DNA of 54,396 nt, taken from assembly GCA_041663565.1 (NCBI GenBank), contig JBAYMJ010000008.1, positions 1 through 54,396 of the forward strand, in the 5' to 3' direction. This document shows positions 7,782 to 13,632 of the stretch, in pieces (the first letter of the stretch is position 1; each line of letters begins with the position of its first letter). A model generated the notes under the pieces. It searched no databases, was not told where the DNA came from, and worked only from the letters and a program-made list of their open reading frames with translations. This stretch comes from CAINOH01 sp041663565. GTDB lineage: Archaea > Micrarchaeota > Micrarchaeia > Norongarragalinales > CAINOH01. Made by a program: the position numbers and the translations under genes.

Positions 7782-7814
7782 TTTGCGCGGTGGTTTTCCG
7801 CTGTTTTCACGCCC

Positions 7815-7835
7815 ACCCCCCTCACTTCCACTAAT
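7815..7835 (+). repeat. left arm of 21-bp perfect inverted repeat
   Basis: The arm starts ACCCCCCTCAC and ends CCACTAAT. Its exact reverse complement is at 10070-10090, with dcd and eno between. Relative to the genes that point away from the block (the winged-helix gene on the left, the zinc-ribbon gene on the right), both arms read ATTAGTGGAAGTGAGGGGGG toward the gene. They could therefore be a duplicated 5' region rather than element ends. Confidence 0.8.
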
Positions 7836-7876
7836 CGGACTTTTTCTGAAAGGCAACGATAAAAAGCGGTTTGACC

Positions 7877-7946
7877 CCCGCTGTAGCTCAACCTGGCAGA
7901 ACACCGGGCTGTAACTTGGCACCCGGCAGGCCGGACTCAATGCGGG
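7877..7946 (+). tRNA. tRNA-Tyr-like (GTA) 5' half with aberrant 3' part
   Basis: The 5' half fits archaeal tRNA-Tyr: C1 with acceptor CCCGCTG, TA at 8-9, a D arm GCTC-AACCTGGCA-GAAC (one C-A mismatch), and stem CCGGG followed by CTGTAA (anticodon GTA). The partner strand CCCGG comes only after CTTGGCA, leaving a 13-nt loop or a 6-nt 'intron' too short for a normal bulge-helix-bulge. No T arm with a TTC-R loop follows; only GCGGG (7942-7946) could re-pair with the acceptor. This could be a split-tRNA 5' half, a disrupted gene, or a pseudogene. Confidence 0.4.
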
Positions 7947-8008
7947 CCAACAACAAAGGCAATTTAAGGCCGGTGGCCATTCTAGTAAATTTGTTGGTGC
8001 TTTTGCTG

Positions 8009-8530
8009 ATGGTGCTTTCAAAGACCAAGATCCTGGAAATGATGAAAAAAGGCGAACTCAAAGTCACGCCTTTCGTAAGGGAAAACCTCGGGGCCGCCTC
8101 GATTGACCTGCAGCTTGGAAACGAGTTCTTGGTGCCGAAGGGAAAATGCAGGATCGCCGTGCGCGAGGACACCTACTTCTCCGGGGGTTTCCGGAAGTGC
8201 GTAAAGAAAGTCTCAGCGGGAAAGGAAGGCATCACGCTGAAGCCGTTCCGGCTCGTGTTAGGCACTACGCTCGAGCGGGTGGCGCTTTCAAAGAACCTGT
8301 GCGGCACGCTGCAGGGCCGGAGCCGCTTCGCGCGACTTGGCGTGATGGTGCACATCAGCTCCAACTTCGTCCAGCCGGGGGTTGACAACGTGCAGGTGCT
8401 GGAGATACTCAACGTCTCGCCTTTCACGCTCACGCTTTACCCCGGGATGAAGATATGCCAGATACGGTTCGACCGCGTGGAAGCGGGCGTGGAATACCAG
8501 GGAAGCTTCAAGAGACAGAAAGGCATCTGA
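8009..8530 (+). CDS. dcd: dCTP deaminase / dUTPase-superfamily protein
   Basis: This 173-residue protein matches the dCTP deaminase family, which makes dUTP (or dUMP in bifunctional forms) for thymidylate synthesis. Evidence: the opening MVLSKTKILEMMKKGELKV, the trimer-core motif ASIDLQLGNEF, the substrate motif GRSRFARLGVMVH, and QPGVDNVQVLEILN containing the conserved Glu. ATG 8009 is chosen because the family begins just before the M-x-L-S motif; GGTGC lies upstream. Codons at 8257-8268 coincide with one repeat copy. Enolase follows 45 bases downstream. Confidence 0.82.
   Translation: MVLSKTKILEMMKKGELKVTPFVRENLGAASIDLQLGNEFLVPKGKCRIAVREDTYFSGGFRKCVKKVSAGKEGITLKPFRLVLGTTLERVALSKNLCGTLQGRSRFARLGVMVHISSNFVQPGVDNVQVLEILNVSPFTLTLYPGMKICQIRFDRVEAGVEYQGSFKRQKGI
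8257..8268 (+). repeat. 12-bp dispersed motif GTTAGGCACTAC, copy 2
   Basis: Exact 12-base core inside dcd, in the frame that reads Leu-Gly-Thr-Thr. The two bases before the core differ from the AA of the other copies. Confidence 0.8.
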
Positions 8531-8575
8531 AGAGGCGCTAGATGCGCAAGTCCTACCAGCAAGAGGGTGTGTACT

Positions 8576-9844
8576 GTGGCAACCAAGATAGAATTCATAG
8601 GGGCAATGCAGGTCCTCGACTCGCGCGGAAACCCCACGGTGCTCGCAACGGTAAGGACAAAGTTAGGCACTACAAAGGCGATTACGCCAAGCGGCGCTTC
8701 AACCGGCAAGTTCGAGGCGTTGGAGCTTCGTGATGGTGGAAAGGATTTTGGAGGAAAGGGAGTAAGCAAGGCAGTAGCAAATGTAAACGGGTCAATAGCA
8801 AAGAAGCTCATTGGAATGGATGTTGAAGAACAAGAAAAACTTGACAACGCAATGATTGCGCTTGACGGGACCGAAGGAAAGAGCGTGCTTGGCGCGAACG
8901 CAACAACAGCAGTATCAATGGCAGTTGCAAGGGCAGGCGCACTTGCGCAAGGAAAGGAATTGTATGACTACATTACAGGCATATACAAACCAAAGACAAC
9001 AGGCCTGATACCGGTACCAATGCTAAACGTAATCAACGGAGGAAAGCACGCATCCGGTGGCCTTGCCTGTCAGGAAGTGATGATTCAACCTTCCTTTGCC
9101 AAGAACTACACGGTTGCGTTGAGAGAGAGTGTAGAGTCATATCACGGACTGAAGAAAGCAATATCAGGCAAGTTTGGTGGAACCTTCACCAACTTGGGGG
9201 ATGAGGGTGGGTTCGTTCCTCCGGTAAAGACGATGGGCGACGCGTTCGCGCTTTGCCTGGGAGCCGTTGCCAACCTAGGTTACGAAAACGACTTCACGAT
9301 AGCGATAGACCCAGCTTCTTCCAACTTCTACGAAAACGGAAAGTACGCAGTAGACAACAAGTCACTCTCTTCTGCGGAACTGGCTAAGTACTACACACAG
9401 CTTGAGGGAGAGTATCCTCTTCGTTCAGTTGAGGACGGGTTTCAGGAAGAAGGATATGACGAGTTTGCTGCGTTCACTAAGGCAAACAAATACCAGGTAG
9501 TTGGCGATGACTTGCTTGTAACTAACCCTATCAGAATCAAGAAGGCAATAGCAATGAAAGCATGCAATGCACTCCTTCTCAAAATCAACCAGATAGGAAC
9601 AGTGACAGAAGGCATGCAGGCAGCAAGGCTGGCGCAGCAAGCAGGATGGAACGTAGTTGTATCCCACAGGTCAGGAGAAGGGGAAGATTCCTTCATCGCT
9701 GATTTTGCAGTTGGCATCGGCGCTGGTCAGATCAAGACCGGAGCGCCAGCAAGAGCAGAACGGACCTGCAAGTACAACCGGCTGCTTGAGGTTGAGGCGA
9801 TGCTTGGGAACAAGGCCAGGTACCAGAGCCCGTTCAGGAAATAG
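8576..9844 (+). CDS. eno: enolase (phosphopyruvate hydratase)
   Basis: Glycolytic/gluconeogenic lyase interconverting 2-phosphoglycerate and PEP. All hallmarks are present in order: DSRGNPT, PSGASTG, the metal and acid-base region NLGDEGGF, the IDPASSNFY strand (Asp), SVEDGFQEE (Glu), VGDDLLVTN (Asp), LLLKINQIGT (catalytic Lys) and the signature VSHRSGEGEDSFIAD. The 422-residue length is normal. GTG 8576 is chosen because GAGGGTG lies just upstream; GTG 8567 would overlap that site. The middle of the gene uses more A/T-ending codons than its neighbours, suggesting either high-expression codon choice or transfer. Confidence 0.96.
   Translation: MATKIEFIGAMQVLDSRGNPTVLATVRTKLGTTKAITPSGASTGKFEALELRDGGKDFGGKGVSKAVANVNGSIAKKLIGMDVEEQEKLDNAMIALDGTEGKSVLGANATTAVSMAVARAGALAQGKELYDYITGIYKPKTTGLIPVPMLNVINGGKHASGGLACQEVMIQPSFAKNYTVALRESVESYHGLKKAISGKFGGTFTNLGDEGGFVPPVKTMGDAFALCLGAVANLGYENDFTIAIDPASSNFYENGKYAVDNKSLSSAELAKYYTQLEGEYPLRSVEDGFQEEGYDEFAAFTKANKYQVVGDDLLVTNPIRIKKAIAMKACNALLLKINQIGTVTEGMQAARLAQQAGWNVVVSHRSGEGEDSFIADFAVGIGAGQIKTGAPARAERTCKYNRLLEVEAMLGNKARYQSPFRK
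8660..8673 (+). repeat. 14-bp dispersed motif AAGTTAGGCACTAC, copy 3
   Basis: Exact copy inside enolase, again in the Leu-Gly-Thr-Thr frame as in dcd. Confidence 0.85.
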
Positions 9845-9850
9845 GTTTGA

Positions 9851-9935
9851 CCGGGTTCCGGTTTTCTTTATCCTTCTTTTCTTGTTTCGTTTTTTCTTCT
9901 TTCTATGTTGTTTCTCTTTCTTTACTTTCCTTAAC
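9851..9935 (+). terminator. enolase terminator, hairpin plus long T-rich tract
   Basis: CCGG-GTT-CCGG is followed by about 75 bases rich in T and C (runs such as TTTTCTT and GTTTTTTC). This is typical of an archaeal oligo-T terminator. The remainder, 9936-10069, contains no gene I can support; CCCAACCCTTGGG near 10032-10046 is a small hairpin. Confidence 0.6.
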
Positions 9936-10069
9936 TAACCACAAACCAACACCCATTACCCACCCGACCGTCTAGTCCCATACTTGCATCCATCGTTCAA
10001 ACCGCAGCTGACCAGTCAAGGAAGCCAAAAAACCCAACCCTTGGGCTTTTAGCTTTTCGCGCCCACGAT

Positions 10070-10090
10070 ATTAGTGGAAGTGAGGGGGGT
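10070..10090 (-). repeat. right arm of 21-bp perfect inverted repeat
   Basis: Exact reverse complement of 7815-7835. Its G-run (GAGGGGGG) ends 6 bases before GTG 10095 and can serve as that gene's Shine-Dalgarno. Confidence 0.8.
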
Positions 10091-10094
10091 CCCT

Positions 10095-10448
10095 GTGAAA
10101 TACGCTTGTAAGAACTGTAACCTTCGTTTTGACGCCGATGACGCCGTAATATGCCCGCGCTGCTCAAGCAAGAACCTCGAGAAAGCCTTTGAGAAGAAAA
10201 AGGAGTTTTCAGGCAGCAGCCCGGCAACCGAGGAAAAGCCGGCAGCAGCCGGCGAGCCCAAGGTGGCCTACTCTACCAACCGCCACGTCTATTCCGAGAC
10301 CAAGGCAGGGTGGGCGTCCTTCCACAGCTCCGAAATGCGCGCCTGCCCCGACTGCGGCACCGCGGAGTTCGACTTCAACTGGAAGCGCAAGGAAAAGACC
10401 TGCAAGAAATGCGGGTCGGTTTTCCCGCTGGGAAGAAGGACGGCGTAA
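10095..10448 (+). CDS. double zinc-ribbon protein
   Basis: This 117-residue protein has two CxxC...CxxC ribbons. The first is at the N-terminus (YACKNC then ICPRC) and the second at the C-terminus (RACPDC then KTCKKC). They are joined by a Lys/Ser/Pro-rich linker of ~45 residues. The first half resembles short archaeal zinc-ribbon proteins that may bind nucleic acid or ribosomes; the function is not known. GTG 10095 is chosen because the strong GAGGGGGG site lies just upstream and the first Cys pair follows immediately. Confidence 0.7.
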   Translation: MKYACKNCNLRFDADDAVICPRCSSKNLEKAFEKKKEFSGSSPATEEKPAAAGEPKVAYSTNRHVYSETKAGWASFHSSEMRACPDCGTAEFDFNWKRKEKTCKKCGSVFPLGRRTA

Positions 10449-10476
10449 GCTGGTTTTTTGTTTTCAAGAAGAAGCA

Positions 10477-10704
10477 TTATTTTTTGTAGTGCCTAACTTT
10501 CTTAACCGCCGCTTTGTACTTCCAATAGTAACCAACAGCCGCAATTAAAGCAAAAACACCCACAACCCCAAAAACAACAGATGCTGCTAGCCACTCCGCT
10601 ATTTTTGTAGAAACGGCCGCGACTGTTGTCGAAGCGCATAGGGTAATGAGACAGAGGCCAAAGGTCGCGAAAAGTTGCGCTTCTGCGATTATGTTTCTCT
10701 CCAT
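10477..10704 (-). CDS. small two-TM membrane protein
   Basis: A 75-residue protein (ATG 10704, GGCGGT upstream) with two hydrophobic segments, about residues 8-30 and 38-58, and a basic tail ending KKVRHYKK. The last codons lie within a copy of the dispersed motif, and another copy sits directly upstream of the gene, so the gene is bracketed by two same-orientation copies about 230 bp apart. No family is recognised. Confidence 0.55.
   Translation of the reverse strand: MERNIIAEAQLFATFGLCLITLCASTTVAAVSTKIAEWLAASVVFGVVGVFALIAAVGYYWKYKAAVKKVRHYKK
10486..10499 (-). repeat. 14-bp dispersed motif AAGTTAGGCACTAC, copy 4
   Basis: Exact copy on the minus strand, covering the last codons of the small two-TM protein (frame Val-Arg-His-Tyr). 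Confidence 0.85.
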
Positions 10705-10716
10705 CAAACCGCCGTT

Positions 10717-10730
10717 GTAGTGCCTAACTT
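10717..10730 (-). repeat. 14-bp dispersed motif AAGTTAGGCACTAC, copy 5
   Basis: Exact copy on the minus strand in the intergenic gap between the inositol-monophosphatase-family gene and the small two-TM protein. Confidence 0.85.
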
Positions 10731-10735
10731 TTACT

Positions 10736-11521
10736 TTACTTGCGGACTTTCTTGCCCCGCTCCTTCTTTATGAGCTCCAGCAGGGCCTTGTGCACCCGGC
10801 CGTTTGAAGCAAGCAGGGCGTTGGAGTTGGCGTTCCAGGGCAGGCCGTCAAAGTCGGTGACCTTGCCCCCGGCCTCGGTGACTATGATTGCGCCGGCAGC
10901 CACGTCCCAGAGCCGGAACGCGGGCTTTGCAACTGCGTCAGCGGCGCCTTCCGCCATGAACGCAAGCTCGAACTCGCTCGACGCGAAGTAGCGCGGGTGG
11001 CGGATTTTCTTCGAAAGCTGGAGGAACGCGCCCTCGTAGCCGGCCATCTTGAAGCGCTTGTACGGGTGTATGAACACGGACGCGTAGTCAAGCGACACGA
11101 CCCGCGAGACGTGTATGGGCTTTCCGTTCTTGAACGCGCCCCCGCCTTTCTGCGCGCAGTATTCCAGGTCCAACCCCGGCACGTTCACCGCGCCGACAAC
11201 CGGCAGGTCGTCCTTTACAAGTGCAATAGACACAGAATAGAACGGCGCGTTCCGGACGAAGTGCTCGGTGCCGTCGATGGGGTCTATTACCCAGCGCGTT
11301 CCCTTGCACAGCTTGCAGTTCTTCTCCTCCGACTGGAACGGCAGGCCGAAGCGCTCAAGCTCGTCGAATATGATTTCCTGCGACTCGATGTCGGCTTCCG
11401 TCACGAGCTCGCGGCCGCGCTTGTAGCGGGTTTTCCCTGCGCCCTGCTTGCGGTAGAGGTATTCCGCGGCTTTGCCTGCCGCATTGCGGGCAGCCTTCAG
11501 GTACTCGTCCATCTCATCCAC
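10736..11521 (-). CDS. inositol-1-monophosphatase / fructose-1,6-bisphosphatase family (archaeal IMPase)
   Basis: A Mg-dependent sugar-phosphate phosphatase. Its motifs are the metal ligands SEE (about residue 70), WVIDPIDGTEHFVRN (the IMPase signature DPIDGT) and RLWDVAAGAIIVTEAGG near the C-terminus, which binds the sugar. In archaea these enzymes are often dual IMPase/FBPase, acting in gluconeogenesis or inositol-lipid synthesis; the two roles cannot be separated here. The 261-residue length is normal. The start is GTG 11521 or ATG 11512. A Cys pair (CKLC, about 75-78) before the signature is unusual. Confidence 0.88.
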   Translation of the reverse strand: MDEMDEYLKAARNAAGKAAEYLYRKQGAGKTRYKRGRELVTEADIESQEIIFDELERFGLPFQSEEKNCKLCKGTRWVIDPIDGTEHFVRNAPFYSVSIALVKDDLPVVGAVNVPGLDLEYCAQKGGGAFKNGKPIHVSRVVSLDYASVFIHPYKRFKMAGYEGAFLQLSKKIRHPRYFASSEFELAFMAEGAADAVAKPAFRLWDVAAGAIIVTEAGGKVTDFDGLPWNANSNALLASNGRVHKALLELIKKERGKKVRK

Positions 11522-11585
11522 TCTTTTCCCATAAACTAACTTTCGAATCGTATTAATACTTCGCCCGCCCTACACTATCTTTGCA

Positions 11586-11861
11586 ATGGCCTTCATCCGC
11601 ACCAAGCGCGTCAAGGGCATCCTTTACCGCTACCGCGTGGAATCCACCCGGGTCGGCGGCAAGGTTCAACAGCGTGTCCTCGAGTACCTCGGTAGGGCCT
11701 CGGCAAAGCCTTCGAAGGCAGGCAAGCCGAAAGCAAAGAAGGCAGCCAAGCGGGGGGCCAAGGCCGCAGCGAAGGCGGCGAGAAAGGGCGCCCGCAAAGC
11801 AGCAGGCCGCATGAAAACGAAAGCCAAAAAAGGCGGCCGCAACAAGAAGAAAAGGAAATGA
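11586..11861 (+). CDS. small basic protein with transposase-N-terminal-like domain
   Basis: The first ~37 residues (AFIRTKRVKGILYRYRVES, then GGKVQQRVLEYLG) look like the short beta-domain found at the N-terminus of IS1634-type transposases and as a stand-alone module. The remaining ~50 residues are almost only Lys, Ala, Arg and Gly. No transposase catalytic domain follows, so this may be a domesticated nucleic-acid-binding protein. TATTAATAC about 30 bases upstream suggests a leaderless mRNA. Role unknown. Confidence 0.6.
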   Translation: MAFIRTKRVKGILYRYRVESTRVGGKVQQRVLEYLGRASAKPSKAGKPKAKKAAKRGAKAAAKAARKGARKAAGRMKTKAKKGGRNKKKRK

Positions 11862-11893
11862 TTTTTTTCAACCACAAGAAGTGAGACTATACT

Positions 11894-12637
11894 ATGGCAA
11901 ACCCCCTGGGAAACAAGAACAACCTATACCTCGCTGCAGCGGCGATAATCGTCGTGCTCGCGGCGGCGCTCGTGCTCATGGGCAACCCCGGAGCCGCACC
12001 AAACACAAATGCCATTGCAACCCCGTCGGTCCAGCCCAGCGTTTCCGCTGCCTGCACGAGCGGAGAGCAGAAGGAGTTTGAGTGCGTCGGCTCAATCAGC
12101 GGCACCCAGACCTATTACGAGTGCGTGAACAGCGCGTGGGAATCCCGAAGCAGGTACAACTACAGCGAGTGCGTCAAGACCTTCGGCCCCAACGAGTCCA
12201 CAGTGGACGTGACACCCGTGGCGCCAACCAACGTCACCGCCACTCCGGCTGCAAATGCATCCATCACTCCCACGGCCACCACAACCCCGGCATTCGTCAA
12301 CCTGTCCGTCAGCGAAATCCGCGCAACGACCGCGGAGATGTACTGGTTTACTAACGCCAACGCAACCGGCACGGTGATGTATGGTGAAGAGCCGGGCGTG
12401 CGCAAGTGGCGCCTTGACGCGCAGTCCCCCGCGTTCTCGCAGTACAAGCACCTGCTGCTGACGCCGGGCAAGACGTACTATTTCGACGTCGAGGTTTGCG
12501 CAAACAGCACGTGCGTAAAGACGCCGACTTTGAATTTCACCACGCCCGCCAAGGACACCTATTTTGTAGGTGACACCACCATACCTTATCCTGGCGACCA
12601 GGTCAACTTCACCGCTGCGCAGCTGAACTCGAAGTAG
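11894..12637 (+). CDS. membrane-anchored extracellular protein with fibronectin-III-like domain
   Basis: This 247-residue protein has an N-terminal signal anchor (about 11-30) and a Pro/Ala/Thr-rich spacer. A Cys-containing segment follows (ACTSGEQKEFECVGS, YYECVNSAWES, YSECV), then a Thr-rich linker and a fibronectin-III-like domain (about 135-220, with the strands ATTAEMYWFTNANATGTVMY and LLLTPGKTYYFDVEVC). It is probably exposed outside the membrane. Many N-x-S/T sites suggest possible glycosylation. No binding partner can be inferred. Confidence 0.7.
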   Translation: MANPLGNKNNLYLAAAAIIVVLAAALVLMGNPGAAPNTNAIATPSVQPSVSAACTSGEQKEFECVGSISGTQTYYECVNSAWESRSRYNYSECVKTFGPNESTVDVTPVAPTNVTATPAANASITPTATTTPAFVNLSVSEIRATTAEMYWFTNANATGTVMYGEEPGVRKWRLDAQSPAFSQYKHLLLTPGKTYYFDVEVCANSTCVKTPTLNFTTPAKDTYFVGDTTIPYPGDQVNFTAAQLNSK

Positions 12638-12658
12638 TTCCTTTTTTTTCTTTCCGTC

Positions 12659-12901
12659 TTAGCCGCCGGTAGGGTCGGGCATCAGAAGAAGTACCGCGCC
12701 GGCTGCGACTCCAGCATCCTTGAGCGTGAGCTGGGGGTCGAGAATCTTGTTTTCCTTGGTGGCAAGCACGAAGCGGTCCTTCAGGTGGAGGCTTTCGGCA
12801 AGGACTTCAAGTACCGAAGCTACCGAGAACGCCTCCTCTACGGCAAGCAGGGTCTCCTTTCCGCTTGTGGTGTGGACGACAGTGATGTTGTATTCTGCCA
12901 T
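12659..12901 (-). CDS. ubiquitin-like protein ending in Gly-Gly
   Basis: This 80-residue protein follows the beta-grasp order of ubiquitin: hairpin EYNITVVHTTSGKETLLAV, helix SVASVLEVLAESLHL, strand RFVLATKENKILD, turn LTLKDAGV, final strand AVLLLMPDP, and terminal TGG. The chain ends exactly at Gly79-Gly80, so it needs no processing before activation by an E1. ATG 12901 is chosen because CTTAAAAAG sits ~26 bases upstream, giving a leaderless mRNA, and because the fold starts here. It is divergently transcribed from the island holding Rpn11-like, RING and E1-like genes. It could work as a protein modifier (ubiquitin or SAMP type) or as a sulfur carrier. Confidence 0.82.
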   Translation of the reverse strand: MAEYNITVVHTTSGKETLLAVEEAFSVASVLEVLAESLHLKDRFVLATKENKILDPQLTLKDAGVAAGAVLLLMPDPTGG

Positions 12902-12923
12902 GATACTACTTTTCAGCCTCAAA

Positions 12924-12931
12924 CTTAAAAA
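12924..12931 (-). promoter_or_regulatory. TATA-like box of the ubiquitin-like gene
   Basis: The plus strand reads CTTAAAAA here (minus strand TTTTTAAG). Its centre is ~26 bases from the ATG at 12901. Confidence 0.5.
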
Positions 12932-12954
12932 GCGCGCCCCGGCCGCGCAGGCCC

Positions 12955-12966
12955 ATATTTATTTTT
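12955..12966 (+). promoter_or_regulatory. TATA-like box of the rightward gene cluster
   Basis: ATATTTATTTTT lies about 50 bases upstream of ATG 13010. Together with the box at 12924 it makes a compact divergent promoter for the ubiquitin-like gene and the rightward genes. Confidence 0.45.
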
Positions 12967-13009
12967 GCGCCCGCTTCTTTTGTCAACAGAGTTTCAAGCT
13001 GACACCCCC

Positions 13010-13483
13010 ATGGAACCGGCAACCGAGCAACCAAAAACAGCGCCCGACGCGGCAGACCAAAAGAGGCCCAAGATACTTTCAGTTTCGCAACCTTCGCAGC
13101 CGGAGCAGCCCAAGCTTTCAAGGCCCCGCATACTGGCCCAGGTACAGGCAACGCCCAAACCAGCCATTGCAACAGCCAGCCAGCAGCAACTTGCAGCCCC
13201 GTCCAAGCCATCGGGCCAAACAGCCGGCCAGGACCCCAAGTCCGAAGCCGACTGGGCAGCGCAAACGCTCGCGCAGGCCGAGAAGGATGCCGAGGAGCAG
13301 CGGATGGCAAGCGACGTAACACAAGCGTTTGCAACAACTGCAGCGCAGCCACCCAGCCAACAGGATGGAAAACCACAGGACGACCAGAAAACCCCCAAAA
13401 CCGATCCAAAGAGCGTGCACGGCGTCCTTTACGCAATCAAGGGCCTTGCAGACAGTATTTCCCGCAAATTAACCGGCAAATAA
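13010..13483 (+). CDS. disordered Pro/Gln/Ala-rich protein with C-terminal amphipathic helix
   Basis: This 157-residue protein has low-complexity Pro/Gln/Lys/Ala sequence over residues 1-125. It ends in a conserved-looking helix VHGVLYAIKGLADSISRKL that could bind a membrane or partner. No enzyme motif and no E2 (UBC) fold is visible. ATG 13010 is used; TTG 12980 is an in-frame alternative. It is the first gene rightward of the divergent promoter, and the giant coiled-coil gene follows 149 bases later. Its role in the island is unknown. Confidence 0.6.
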   Translation: MEPATEQPKTAPDAADQKRPKILSVSQPSQPEQPKLSRPRILAQVQATPKPAIATASQQQLAAPSKPSGQTAGQDPKSEADWAAQTLAQAEKDAEEQRMASDVTQAFATTAAQPPSQQDGKPQDDQKTPKTDPKSVHGVLYAIKGLADSISRKLTGK

Positions 13484-13632
13484 GCTGCGGTTCCTTCAGC
13501 CATCCTTTACTCCCTTAGTCATTTGTCGAACTGTTCCACTATTTGCGCAGGCTTAATAACAGACTTTTCGTAACCGATTCTGGAAGGTTCATCGGCCGCA
13601 ACGCCGGCATCCTTTCAAGGGGATTTGGGAAC

